This document shows positions 23,930 through 33,497 of a stretch of 64,000 nucleotides of DNA, piece by piece; within the stretch, counting starts at the first letter, position 1, and each line of letters opens with the position of its first letter. The DNA comes from DATJPD01 sp035506575. GTDB lineage: Bacteria > Pseudomonadota > Alphaproteobacteria > CACIAM-22H2. The DNA lies in NCBI GenBank assembly GCA_035506575.1, contig DATJPD010000083.1, positions 1-64,000 of the forward strand, given 5' to 3'. Position numbers and translations under genes: made by a program. The notes under the pieces are model-generated. The model had not been told where the DNA came from, ran no database searches, and was given only the letters and a program-made list of their open reading frames with translations.

Positions 23930-23940
23930 TGGAGCGCCCG

Positions 23941-25563
<1,623 letters not shown>

Positions 25564-25630
25564 CGTGAACGCTCTCCTGCAAGGGAAATCAGCCTGCTCG
25601 CAGTGTCGGATATCGGCCCCGGTCGCCGCA

Positions 25631-25644
25631 TTGACCTAGGTCAA
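25631..25644 (-). promoter_or_regulatory. Palindromic FNR-like site upstream of groEL (TTGAC-CTAG-GTCAA)
   Basis: A perfect 14-bp palindrome differing from the common boxes by G at the tenth position. Its centre, 25637.5, predicts a groEL transcript from about 25596 with a 33-nt leader containing GGAGAG. It sits 33 bp from the next box, which faces the other way. Confidence 0.65.
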
Positions 25645-25663
25645 CCCCAGGGAGGGGGCCGGC

Positions 25664-25677
25664 TTGATTGAAATCAA
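25664..25677 (+). promoter_or_regulatory. FNR/FixK box (TTGAT-TGAA-ATCAA)
   Basis: The centre 25670.5 lies 42.5 nt before ATG 25713, so the membrane-protein mRNA is predicted to start one base before its start codon. Together with 25631-25644 it makes a divergent FNR-controlled intergenic region. Confidence 0.78.
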
Positions 25678-25712
25678 TGCGTTGGGGGCGTATCCGGCGC
25701 CACATGGGGCGC

Positions 25713-26279
25713 ATGGCCATCCACGACCTCGCTGCCCGCTACCGGTCCCAAAGCGGGACCTACCTGATCGAGATCAACCTCAATCGGGTGCAGCAGCTGT
25801 TCAACTCGCTCGATCCGTCGCCCTTCCACGAGAAGGACCTCGATGCGGACGCGGAGACCTACATCGTGGGTGCCGCGCGCGAGTTCCACCTGTCCACGCC
25901 GTTGAAGCTCCTGTTTCATCTGCCGCCGGCCGAGATCCCGGCGGCCGAGCGGATCGAGGACTCCATCCACAGCTACTTCGCCTACCGCCGGGACGCCACT
26001 CGCCGCGACCTCCGCTTCCTGCTGCGGCAAGGCCGCATCACGTTGGCGATCGGGCTTGCCTTTCTCGCCGCGTGCCTCAGCCTGCGCGCGCTCTTCTCGG
26101 CGGCGCCCGAGGGGACGGTGCAGAGCATCGGAGCCGAGGGGCTTGCGATCGCCGGCTGGGTCGCGACGTGGCGCCCGTTCGAGATCTTCCTCTACGACTG
26201 GTGGCCGCTGCGGCGCATGGTGCGCGTCTACGACAAGCTGTCCCGGGTTCCCGTCGAGGTCCGGACGCCGGCCCGCTGA
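25713..26279 (+). CDS. Membrane protein of unknown function
   Basis: This 188-residue protein has a soluble N-terminal region of about 105 residues (with YLIEINLNRVQQLFNSLDPSPF) followed by a hydrophobic helix (about 110-130) and a second hydrophobic segment around residues 140-160. The tail FLYDWWPLRRM is basic and would face the cytoplasm. ATG 25713 is preferred over ATG 25704 because it coincides with the start predicted from the FNR box. I do not recognise the family with certainty. The same stress-associated neighbourhood (groEL, Usp, Lon-like) suggests a low-oxygen role. Confidence 0.65.
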   Translation: MAIHDLAARYRSQSGTYLIEINLNRVQQLFNSLDPSPFHEKDLDADAETYIVGAAREFHLSTPLKLLFHLPPAEIPAAERIEDSIHSYFAYRRDATRRDLRFLLRQGRITLAIGLAFLAACLSLRALFSAAPEGTVQSIGAEGLAIAGWVATWRPFEIFLYDWWPLRRMVRVYDKLSRVPVEVRTPAR

Positions 26280-26305
26280 CCGGTCCCCCGCTGACTGGCT
26301 CAAGG

Positions 26306-27145
26306 TCAGCCGCGGACGATCAACACCGGCAGGCGGGTCCGCTCCAGCAGCATCGAAAGATCGTCGCGGTCGCGGAACAGCGGGATGTCTGCCGCGGCGA
26401 CGAGGACGTCGCCGTCCGCCGTGGCCAACGCGCGGCTCAACTCATCGAGACTCGGCATCGACATGACGCGCACGCGGGCACGGGCACCGAGCGCCTTCAG
26501 GCGGCTCGCGATTTCCGTTTTTTGCGGCGCCGGGTCCGTCGTATCGCCGATCAACAGAACGTCGAGCTCGGGCGCCGGCCCTCCGGCCAGGCGGAGCGCC
26601 GCGGCGAGCGCGCGATCGGCAAGGGGCGAGCCGGGGCGGATGAGCGCGATCGGCCGCGCGAGCGTGGTCTGGCGCAGCAGATGCAAAGTCGACAGCGGAA
26701 GATCGCGGGCCGCTTCCTGCAAGGCGGAGGCGAGTTGCAGCGGCATCCCGGCGAGGCTTCGCGAGCGTCCGACCACGACCAGATCCTTGGTTTTCGTACT
26801 CTCATGCAGCTCCAGCTTCGGCCGGCCACGGACGACGCGGAACGACCACGGCACGCCATGGCGCGTGGCGGCGGCGGCGAGGGCGGCTTCCGCCTGGGCG
26901 GCCAGCGCGCGCAGCTCGGCTTCGATCTGCTCCGTGCTCGGCAGGTCGCGAACGGCGCCGAGCGTCACATGCCGTACCGCCGGCGAGGCCCACAGCCGCA
27001 GCAGGTTCTCGTCCTCGATGAACAGGCCGGCAATCTCCGCCTGGAGCCGGCCCGCGAGCTCCACCGCTGCCGGCAACAAGTCGTCGTCATGCCCCGCCGC
27101 GTCGAGTGCGGCAATGACCCGCGCGATGTAAAAGGGCTCGCTCAC
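26306..27145 (-). CDS. Tandem universal stress protein
   Basis: This 279-residue protein has two Usp-like halves: residues about 5-145, with the ATP-type loop DLVVVGRSRSLAG, and residues about 150-279, which end LLERTRLPVLIVRG. The second half has lost a clear G-x-x-G-x-x-x-x-G-S/T loop. Usp proteins help survival in growth arrest and oxygen limitation by mechanisms that remain unclear. The GTG start overlaps the stop of the Lon-like protease gene (GTGA), so translation of the two is coupled and they share the FNR box at 29669. Confidence 0.8.
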   Translation of the reverse strand: MSEPFYIARVIAALDAAGHDDDLLPAAVELAGRLQAEIAGLFIEDENLLRLWASPAVRHVTLGAVRDLPSTEQIEAELRALAAQAEAALAAAATRHGVPWSFRVVRGRPKLELHESTKTKDLVVVGRSRSLAGMPLQLASALQEAARDLPLSTLHLLRQTTLARPIALIRPGSPLADRALAAALRLAGGPAPELDVLLIGDTTDPAPQKTEIASRLKALGARARVRVMSMPSLDELSRALATADGDVLVAAADIPLFRDRDDLSMLLERTRLPVLIVRG

Positions 27146-29613
27146 GGGGCGTTGGCCTTGCGCTCCGGAGTGGCGAAGCTCTTCGCGCGCTCGGCCAGGG
27201 CGATCAGCTCGGCCTCGACGCGCTGGTTGATCGAGCCGGCCGCATAGGTCCCGGATGCATCCCGCGCGCCCGCCGCAACGCCGGTCAACGCGGCCATGGC
27301 CTCGTCGACCGTACGGACCGGGATGATCCGGAAACGGCCTGCCGCGGCGGCCTCGACCACGTCCTGGCGCAGCATGAGGTGCTTCACGTTCGAGGCGGGG
27401 ATGATGACGCCCTGCTCGCCGCTGAGACCTGCCGCCCGGCACACGTCGAAAAAGCCTTCGATCTTCTCGTTGACGCCGCCGATCGCCTGCGCGTCGCCGT
27501 TCTGGTTGACTGAGCCCGTGATGGCGATGCCCTGGCGGATAGGAGCGGCCGCGAGCGCCGACAGGATGGCACACAACTCGGCCATGGACGCGCTGTCGCC
27601 TTCGACACCGCCGTAAGACTGCTCGAAGACGATGCTCGCCGAGAGCGCCAGCGGCCGGTCGATGCCGAAGCGGCCGCCGAGGAAACCGGCCAGAATCAGA
27701 ACGCCCTTGGAATGGATCGGGCCGCCCAGCTCGACCTCGCGCTCGATGTCGACCACCTCGCCCTTGCCGAGGCGGATGCGGGCGCTGATACGGCTCGGCT
27801 GGCCGAACATGAACCCGCCGAGCTGCAGGACCGACAGGCCGTTGACCTGGCCGATGCGGCTCCCCGTGGTGTCGATGAGGATCGTGCCGCGGCGGATCTC
27901 CTCGTAGACCCGCTCGCGCACCCGGCTGGCGCGCCGCACCTGAAGGTCGATGGTCCTCTGGATGTCGACGGCGGTGATGGTCTCGGAGCCCGCTTCGGCG
28001 GCCAGGTGATCGGCTTCGCGCAGCAGGTCGGCGACCATTTCCAGGCGCGCTGTCACCTTTTCCGAATCGCCCGCGATGCGGGCCGCGTGCTCGACGACGC
28101 GCGCCACGGCCGTGCAGTCGAGCGGGCGGATCTTCTCGCGCTTCGTGATGGAGGCGATCAGCCGGGCGTAGGACAACTCGGCGTCGCCGGTGCGGTCGAC
28201 CTCGTCGTCGAAATCGGCCGCGACCTTGAACATCTCCTGGAAGTCGGGGTCGAGCGCGGCCAGCAGGTAGTAGAGCTGCCGGTCGCCGCTGAGCACGACC
28301 TTGACGTGGAGCGGGATGGGCGCCGGCTCGAGGGTCACCGTGCTCAGCATGCCGACCATCTCGGCGACCGAGCGGATCTGGATCTCGCTGGCGCGCAGGG
28401 CGCGCTTGAGCTCCTCCCACGCGAAGGGCTGCATGAGCACGCGCCGCGCGTCGAGCAGCAGATATCCGCCATTCGCCATGTGCAAGGCGCCCGGCTTGAT
28501 GAGCGTGAAGTCGGTGACGAGGTTGCCGAATTGCGGCTTGTACTCGACCCGGCCGACCAGGTTCTGCAAGGTCGGATGGTCTTCTTCGATGACGGGAGCG
28601 CCGCCGTTCTTGCTGTGATCGACGAGCAGGTTGACCTGGTAGCGGTCGTACGGATTCTGCTCCATGAACAGGTGGCGGGCCACGATCTCGGTCGGGACTT
28701 CCGAGGCCGAGCTCTGGGCAGCGGCGAGGAACTGCTCGGCATTCTCGACAAGATCGTGCTCTGCCACCTTCAGGTGCTCGACGATATGCGGCAGATCCGC
28801 GTAGCGTTGTCTGAGCGCGTCGAAACGGAATCCGATGGCGAACCGCGTGACGTCGTGGTTGAGCTCGCGGATCTTCTCGCGGCGCTCGCTTTCCCATTTC
28901 GGCGCCTGCTCGAGAATGGCCTGGAATTCCTTGTGGATCGCGGTCATCTCCGTCTGGAGGCGTTCCTGTTCGGCCGCGGGCAGCTTGTTGAACCCCTCGG
29001 GCTCCATGACCTCGCCGTTGCGCATGGGAGCGAGACCGATACCGACCGGCGTGCGGATGACCGCGATGTCGTGCTCCTTGGCGCGTCGTTGTAGCTTCTG
29101 GAATGCGTGGTCCTGGCGTTCCTTGAACACGGCATCGATGGTCTTGCGGCGGGTCCGGTAATCGTCGCTCTCGAACGCTGCGGGCAGGGCAGCGCGCAGC
29201 TCATCGATGAGGGTGCGCACGTCCTGGCGCAGTTGCGTTCCGCGGCCGGCGGGCAAGGACAGCGCCTGCGGCTTGTGCGGCTCGCCGAAGTTGTAGACGT
29301 AGACCCAGTCCTGCGGCGTGGGTTCCGCTGCGGCGCGCTTGCGGGTGAGCTGGTCGATGATCGTGCGTTTGCCGGTGCCCGCGGGGCCGATCGCGAACAG
29401 ATTGTAGCCGCCGCGGCGGATGCCGAGCCCGAATTGCAGCGCTTCCAGGGCCCGTGGCTGGCCTGGCGCATCGTCGAGCGGCTCGAGCTCGGCCGTGGTC
29501 GCGAAGCCGAGGCGCGCCGGGTCGCAGCGCCGGTAAAGCGCGCTCGCCGGGAGCGGTTCCGGAAACGCGGGTTGGGGCTGGGCGGGGGAGGGGGAGGGCG
29601 GCGATTCCGGCAC
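27142..29613 (-). CDS. Lon-like ATP-dependent serine protease (AAA fusion)
   Basis: This 823-residue LonB-like protein (COG1067 type) has Walker A GPAGTGKR at residues 75-82, a long helical insert (about 170-300), Walker B/sensor regions and a C-terminal Lon protease domain. The catalytic dyad is Ser674 (GDSAS) and Lys717 (GVNEKIEG); their 43-residue spacing equals that of E. coli Lon Ser679/Lys722. There is no Lon N-terminal substrate domain. It should degrade damaged or regulatory proteins. The start lies 62.5 nt from the FNR box centre, leaving a 21-nt leader. It is first in a two-gene operon with the tandem Usp. Confidence 0.88.
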   Translation of the reverse strand: MPESPPSPSPAQPQPAFPEPLPASALYRRCDPARLGFATTAELEPLDDAPGQPRALEALQFGLGIRRGGYNLFAIGPAGTGKRTIIDQLTRKRAAAEPTPQDWVYVYNFGEPHKPQALSLPAGRGTQLRQDVRTLIDELRAALPAAFESDDYRTRRKTIDAVFKERQDHAFQKLQRRAKEHDIAVIRTPVGIGLAPMRNGEVMEPEGFNKLPAAEQERLQTEMTAIHKEFQAILEQAPKWESERREKIRELNHDVTRFAIGFRFDALRQRYADLPHIVEHLKVAEHDLVENAEQFLAAAQSSASEVPTEIVARHLFMEQNPYDRYQVNLLVDHSKNGGAPVIEEDHPTLQNLVGRVEYKPQFGNLVTDFTLIKPGALHMANGGYLLLDARRVLMQPFAWEELKRALRASEIQIRSVAEMVGMLSTVTLEPAPIPLHVKVVLSGDRQLYYLLAALDPDFQEMFKVAADFDDEVDRTGDAELSYARLIASITKREKIRPLDCTAVARVVEHAARIAGDSEKVTARLEMVADLLREADHLAAEAGSETITAVDIQRTIDLQVRRASRVRERVYEEIRRGTILIDTTGSRIGQVNGLSVLQLGGFMFGQPSRISARIRLGKGEVVDIEREVELGGPIHSKGVLILAGFLGGRFGIDRPLALSASIVFEQSYGGVEGDSASMAELCAILSALAAAPIRQGIAITGSVNQNGDAQAIGGVNEKIEGFFDVCRAAGLSGEQGVIIPASNVKHLMLRQDVVEAAAAGRFRIIPVRTVDEAMAALTGVAAGARDASGTYAAGSINQRVEAELIALAERAKSFATPERKANAP

Positions 29614-29668
29614 GGCATCCTGCTCGGCTGTGATCGCCGAGCATTAGCCGCGCCGCCGGCATCCCGCC

Positions 29669-29682
29669 TTGATCGAAATCAA
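29669..29682 (-). promoter_or_regulatory. FNR/FixK box for lon-like/usp operon (TTGAT-CGAA-ATCAA)
   Basis: A perfect FNR palindrome. A class II start would be near 29634, giving a 21-nt leader to ATG 29613. No plus-strand gene lies downstream, so the minus-strand operon is the target. Confidence 0.75.
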
Positions 29683-29711
29683 CGTCCGGGGAAGGACGCC
29701 GGCCCGCCGCT

Positions 29712-30254
29712 TCACCAGGTGCGGACGCGGCCCACGTCGACGTGCACGAAATCGGACCGCGGGTAATAGCCCACTCCGCCGCCCTGAAGGCTTTTGGCGT
29801 TGTCGCGCAGCCTCGCGAGCACGATCCCGGGCACGCGCACGTCGATCGCCATGCCCTGGGTGTGCAGGCTGTGCGCCGCAACACCGTCCGAGGCGGCACG
29901 GAGCATCGCGTTGGTGACGGGCGATCGATAGCCCGAGATCACCTGATAAGTCGCCTTCGCCGGCAAGGTCGCCGAGAGCGCGTATAGCAGGTCGAGGAGC
30001 TTGGGATCGATCGGGTGGACCTCATTGGCCCGGAAATCCCGCAGCAGCCACTCGATCTGCCGCGACGCGTCGGGCAGATAGGCGCCGCCTTCCCAGTAGG
30101 TCGCGCTCAGACGCTCGCCAGTGTGGAGATTGTCGAAGGACAGGCTCCGCACCGGCGAAAAGGCGACGGCGCGCGCCACCGCCGGCGTGACGCCGAGTGC
30201 CGCACACGCGCCAAGCGCCGCCTTGAGGAGCCATCGCCGATTCGGCAGTTCCAT
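29712..30254 (-). CDS. DUF882 / peptidase M15-like murein hydrolase (YcbK-like)
   Basis: This 180-residue protein starts with a Tat-type signal (NRRWLLKAALG, residues 5-15). The M15 core follows: SGYRSPVTN, SLHTQGMAIDVR and DFVHVDVG, giving the zinc-binding His/Asp/His set of D-alanyl-D-alanine carboxypeptidase-like enzymes. It lies 38 nt downstream of a YcbB-like L,D-transpeptidase, the same gene order as ycbB-ycbK in E. coli, so it is probably a peptidoglycan peptidase that works with it. Confidence 0.85.
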   Translation of the reverse strand: MELPNRRWLLKAALGACAALGVTPAVARAVAFSPVRSLSFDNLHTGERLSATYWEGGAYLPDASRQIEWLLRDFRANEVHPIDPKLLDLLYALSATLPAKATYQVISGYRSPVTNAMLRAASDGVAAHSLHTQGMAIDVRVPGIVLARLRDNAKSLQGGGVGYYPRSDFVHVDVGRVRTW

Positions 30255-30292
30255 GGTGCGACCATAATCGGTGCACCATGATTAGGGAATCG

Positions 30293-31972
30293 TTAACCTC
30301 CGCGGGAGAGGGCGGCGGCTGCCGCGTTCGGCTCGCTGCAGGATGCTGTCCGTTGCAACTGAGTCGCATTTGCCGGCGCGTTCAGATCGAGTGCCAGCTC
30401 GACCGGCGCATCGCGGCCATAGAGATCGTCGCGGAAATTCACCGCACCGTCGGCATCGACGAACGCCGTCCAATAGAGCAGATAGACTGGCACCGGCCGG
30501 CGCAGCGGCACGGTGTGCGTGTCGCCCGCGGCGATGCCCTGGGCGATCGCATCCCCATCCCAGGCCGGGTCGTCGAGGAGGCGGCGAGCCAGCTCGCCCG
30601 GCTGCTGCACGCGGATGCAGCCGTGGCTGAAGCCGCGCTGGGCGCGCGCGAACAGTTGCTTCACCGGCGTGTCGTGGAGATACACGTTCCACGGATTGGC
30701 CATCTCGAGCTTGAGCACCCCCAGCGAGTTCTTGACTCCGGGGCGCTGCTGCAGGCGGAACGGAAAATTCTGTCCCGACATCCGGCGCCAGTCCACGCGC
30801 AGGCCGAACGGGTCGTCGTCACCGCGGCCGACGATGACGATGTCGTTGGCGGCCAGATAGTGCGGATCGCGCTTCAGCCGCGGCAGCATCTCGCGCACCG
30901 CGATCGACGGCGGGACGTTCCAGGGCGGGTTGAATGTCACGCCGGTCACGGTCGCGCGGATCATCGGGCTCTGGTGGCGCGTATCCCCGACGATCACGCG
31001 CGTGTGGAACGTCGAAGTCCCCTCCTCGACGAGCTCCAGTGATTGGTCGGCGAGGTTCACCGCGATATACCGCGGGCCAAACTGGCGCGGCAGGTGGCGC
31101 CAGCGCTCGAGGTTGGCCGCGATCTGATTTGCGCGCTGCTCGGCGTCGACATTGAGGGCCGCGAGCGTCCTCTGGCCGATGCGCGCGTCCGCATCGAGCC
31201 CGTGCCGCGTCTGGAAGGCGCGCACGGCCAGCGAGAGCGTGCCCAAATCGCCGTCGCGGCCGATCGGCAGGTAGCCTTCGGCGGTCAGACGGTTGCGAAG
31301 GGCGGGGAGACGCGGATCGCGGCCGTCGAGCTTCACTTCGTCACGCCCGGGGATCGGGGCCCAGCCGCCCGCCCGGACGAGTGCCCGGTAGTGCTGCAAC
31401 GCCGTCAGGAGCGTCCGGTATTGAGGATCGGCCGGCGCCAGCGACGAGAGGAACGCGGCGAACTGGCCGCCGCGCAGCGCCTCGGTCAAGGCGTGCACGG
31501 CATCGAAGCCATCCGGTGCGATGTGCCAGTCCGGTCCCAGCGCCGCGGCATCGGCCGCCCCGCGGCGCAACTGGCTTGCATAGTCGAGGGCCGCGTCGGT
31601 CAGCAGCACGTCGCGCGCGGCAACGTGGCGCGCGGTGGCGGGGTGCGCCAGACGGGCGAGTGCCGCGCCATGCAGGCCCTCGGCGCGCAAGGCCTGGTCC
31701 GCAGCCCCGGCGATTGCGGCTTCGAGCGCCTGCCGGCGCTCGTCAGCCCGCGGGTCGAGCTGCCACAGCGGCGTGTTGCCCAAGGCCGCGTAGATGGCGC
31801 GAACCTCGGCTGTGGCGACAGGCTCTCCGTCCACGCCGTGCCCCGGCAATTGGTTGAGCGTCTCGCCGAGCTGGGATGCCACCGCCGCGGACGGGATCGT
31901 CGACGGCGGGGCGGCAAGTGCGGGGGCACACAAAAGCAGGGCGACGCAGAGGGGGAAGGCGAGTCGGCGCAT
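30293..31972 (-). CDS. YcbB-like L,D-transpeptidase with peptidoglycan-binding domain
   Basis: This 559-residue periplasmic enzyme has a signal peptide (1-21), a large scaffold domain, a peptidoglycan-binding domain (AVRAFQTRHGLDADARIGQRTL) and a YkuD catalytic domain with YLHDTP and nucleophile Cys452 in FSHGCIRV. It makes 3-3 cross-links and, by analogy with YcbB/LdtD, can restore wall strength under envelope stress. ATG 31972 lies exactly 41.5 nt from an FNR box centre, with CACAGT at the -10 position, and it has no Shine-Dalgarno sequence; a leaderless mRNA is predicted. Confidence 0.9.
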   Translation of the reverse strand: MRRLAFPLCVALLLCAPALAAPPSTIPSAAVASQLGETLNQLPGHGVDGEPVATAEVRAIYAALGNTPLWQLDPRADERRQALEAAIAGAADQALRAEGLHGAALARLAHPATARHVAARDVLLTDAALDYASQLRRGAADAAALGPDWHIAPDGFDAVHALTEALRGGQFAAFLSSLAPADPQYRTLLTALQHYRALVRAGGWAPIPGRDEVKLDGRDPRLPALRNRLTAEGYLPIGRDGDLGTLSLAVRAFQTRHGLDADARIGQRTLAALNVDAEQRANQIAANLERWRHLPRQFGPRYIAVNLADQSLELVEEGTSTFHTRVIVGDTRHQSPMIRATVTGVTFNPPWNVPPSIAVREMLPRLKRDPHYLAANDIVIVGRGDDDPFGLRVDWRRMSGQNFPFRLQQRPGVKNSLGVLKLEMANPWNVYLHDTPVKQLFARAQRGFSHGCIRVQQPGELARRLLDDPAWDGDAIAQGIAAGDTHTVPLRRPVPVYLLYWTAFVDADGAVNFRDDLYGRDAPVELALDLNAPANATQLQRTASCSEPNAAAAALSRGG

Positions 31973-32006
31973 GCCGCCACTGTGCGGCCGGCGGCTCGCC
32001 GGAGCC

Positions 32007-32020
32007 TTGACCTGGATCAA
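32007..32020. promoter_or_regulatory. Divergent FNR/FixK box (TTGAC-CTGG-ATCAA)
   Basis: The centre at 32013.5 is 41.5 nt from the ycbB-like ATG on the minus strand. On the plus strand it would start transcription near 32055, 22 nt before the short leader reading frame of the malic enzyme operon. One site may serve both directions. Confidence 0.75.
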
Positions 32021-32076
32021 GGCGGATCCTGGCCCCTGCGGCGAGAATTCCCGCGGTCCCCCCGAAGGAGGCCGGC

Positions 32077-32130
32077 ATGAAAGCGCGATACCATGACCCG
32101 CAACGTGCGGCGCAGCCCCTGAGGGAGTGA
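32077..32130 (+). CDS. 17-residue leader peptide reading frame upstream of malic enzyme
   Basis: ATG 32077 follows GAAGGAGG with good spacing and encodes MKARYHDPQRAAQPLRE. Its TGA overlaps the next ATG (TGATG at 32128-32132), which starts malic enzyme. The overlap suggests translational coupling; an attenuation role is possible but nothing in the peptide (no run of one amino acid) points to a signal. It may also simply help ribosomes load. Confidence 0.45.
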   Translation: MKARYHDPQRAAQPLRE

Positions 32131-33497
32131 TGCCAATGCAGGACCGCGTCCCAAGCCTGGCCGAAGCGGAGCGCCTGCGCGCCGCCAACAAGCCGGTCGA
32201 GGACGCGCTGCGGCTTCACCCGGTCTACAAAGGCAAGATCCAGACCGTCCCGAAATGTCCGATCCGCGGCCTCGAGGATTTTTCGGTCTGGTACACGCCC
32301 GGCGTCGCCGCACCGTGCAAGGCGATCCAGGCGGACCCGGCCGCCGCCTACCTGCACACGAACAAGGGCAACACCGTTGCGATCGTGAGCGATGGCACGC
32401 GGGTGCTGGGCCTGGGTGACATTGGCCCGCTCGCGGGCCTGCCGGTGATGGAGGGCAAGGCGCTGTTGTTCAAGTATCTCGGCGGCGTGGACGCGGTGCC
32501 GATCTGCCTGGATACGAAAGAGCCGGACGAGATCGTCCGTATCGTGCGCGCCCTGGCGCCGTCCTTCGGCGGGATCAATCTCGAAGACATCTCGCAGCCG
32601 AAATGCTTCCGCATCCTCGACGCCTTGCGCAACACCATGCCGATCCCGGTCTGGCACGACGACCAACAAGGGTCGGCAACCGTCCTCCTCGCCGGCCTGT
32701 TGGGCGCGCTGCGGGTCGTCGGCAAGGATATCCGGCGCATCAAGATCGCGATGATCGGCACGGGCGCCGCCAATATCTCGGTCTATCGCCTGCTCGTCGC
32801 GAGCGGCGTCGATCCGCACGCGGTCATTGCCTGCGATTCCAAGGGTACACTTCACCCGGGACGGCAGGACATCGCCGAGCGCCAAGCCGAGTATCGGGAC
32901 AAGTGGCGCATCTGCCGGGAGAGCAACTCCGCCCGCCGCGCAGGCGGTCCTGCCGCCGCGCTCGATGGTGCCGATGTCTGCATCGCATTCTCTCAGTCGG
33001 GTCCGGGCGTCATCCATCCGCAATGGATCGGGAGCATGGCCAGGGACGCGATCGTGTTCGCCTGCGCCAATCCCGTGCCGGAGATCTGGCCATGGGAGGC
33101 GCACGCGGCGGGGGCGCGTATCGTCGCCACCGGCCGCAGCGACTTCCCCAACCAGGTGAACAATTCGCTCGTGTTTCCGGGCGTCTTCCGCGGCGTGCTG
33201 GACTGTCGGGCGCGGACGATCACCGACACGATGGCGATTGCGGCGGCGGCCGAGCTCGTGCGCTGTGCCGAGCGGCGCGGTCTCGCGGATGAGGCGATCC
33301 TGCCGCCGATGGACGATGCGGACGTCGCTGCGCGCGTGGCGGCGGCCACCGGGGTCCAGGCGCAGATCGACGGCGTGTCGCGCCTGCGCCGGTCCTATGA
33401 CGAGCTTCATCAGGCGGCTCTGACCGCGATTGGGGGCGCCCGCCGGGCCACCGACGTGCTGATGCGCGAAGGCGTGATCGCGCCGCCGCCGAGCTGA
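32130..33497 (+). CDS. Malic enzyme (short, single-domain)
   Basis: This 455-residue NAD(P)-dependent decarboxylating malate dehydrogenase converts malate to pyruvate and CO2. The catalytic Tyr/Lys region is DFSVWYTPGVAAPCKA and LFKYLGGVDAVPICLDTK; the metal site lies in NLEDISQPKCF; the nucleotide fold starts MIGTGAANISVYRLL. The C-terminal phosphotransacetylase-like domain of large bacterial MaeB is missing. ATG 32130 (coupled) or 32136 are possible starts. With PDH at 42-45 kb, the pyruvate made could feed acetyl-CoA and PHA. It is followed directly by polX and pncB. Confidence 0.9.
   Translation: MPMQDRVPSLAEAERLRAANKPVEDALRLHPVYKGKIQTVPKCPIRGLEDFSVWYTPGVAAPCKAIQADPAAAYLHTNKGNTVAIVSDGTRVLGLGDIGPLAGLPVMEGKALLFKYLGGVDAVPICLDTKEPDEIVRIVRALAPSFGGINLEDISQPKCFRILDALRNTMPIPVWHDDQQGSATVLLAGLLGALRVVGKDIRRIKIAMIGTGAANISVYRLLVASGVDPHAVIACDSKGTLHPGRQDIAERQAEYRDKWRICRESNSARRAGGPAAALDGADVCIAFSQSGPGVIHPQWIGSMARDAIVFACANPVPEIWPWEAHAAGARIVATGRSDFPNQVNNSLVFPGVFRGVLDCRARTITDTMAIAAAAELVRCAERRGLADEAILPPMDDADVAARVAAATGVQAQIDGVSRLRRSYDELHQAALTAIGGARRATDVLMREGVIAPPPS

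Noticed and set aside
26306..28897. An 863-codon frame that would join the Usp protein to an upstream extension
   Set aside because: The extra N-terminal part is a frame-shifted reading of the Lon-like gene. GTG 27145, overlapping the Lon-like stop, is the natural start.
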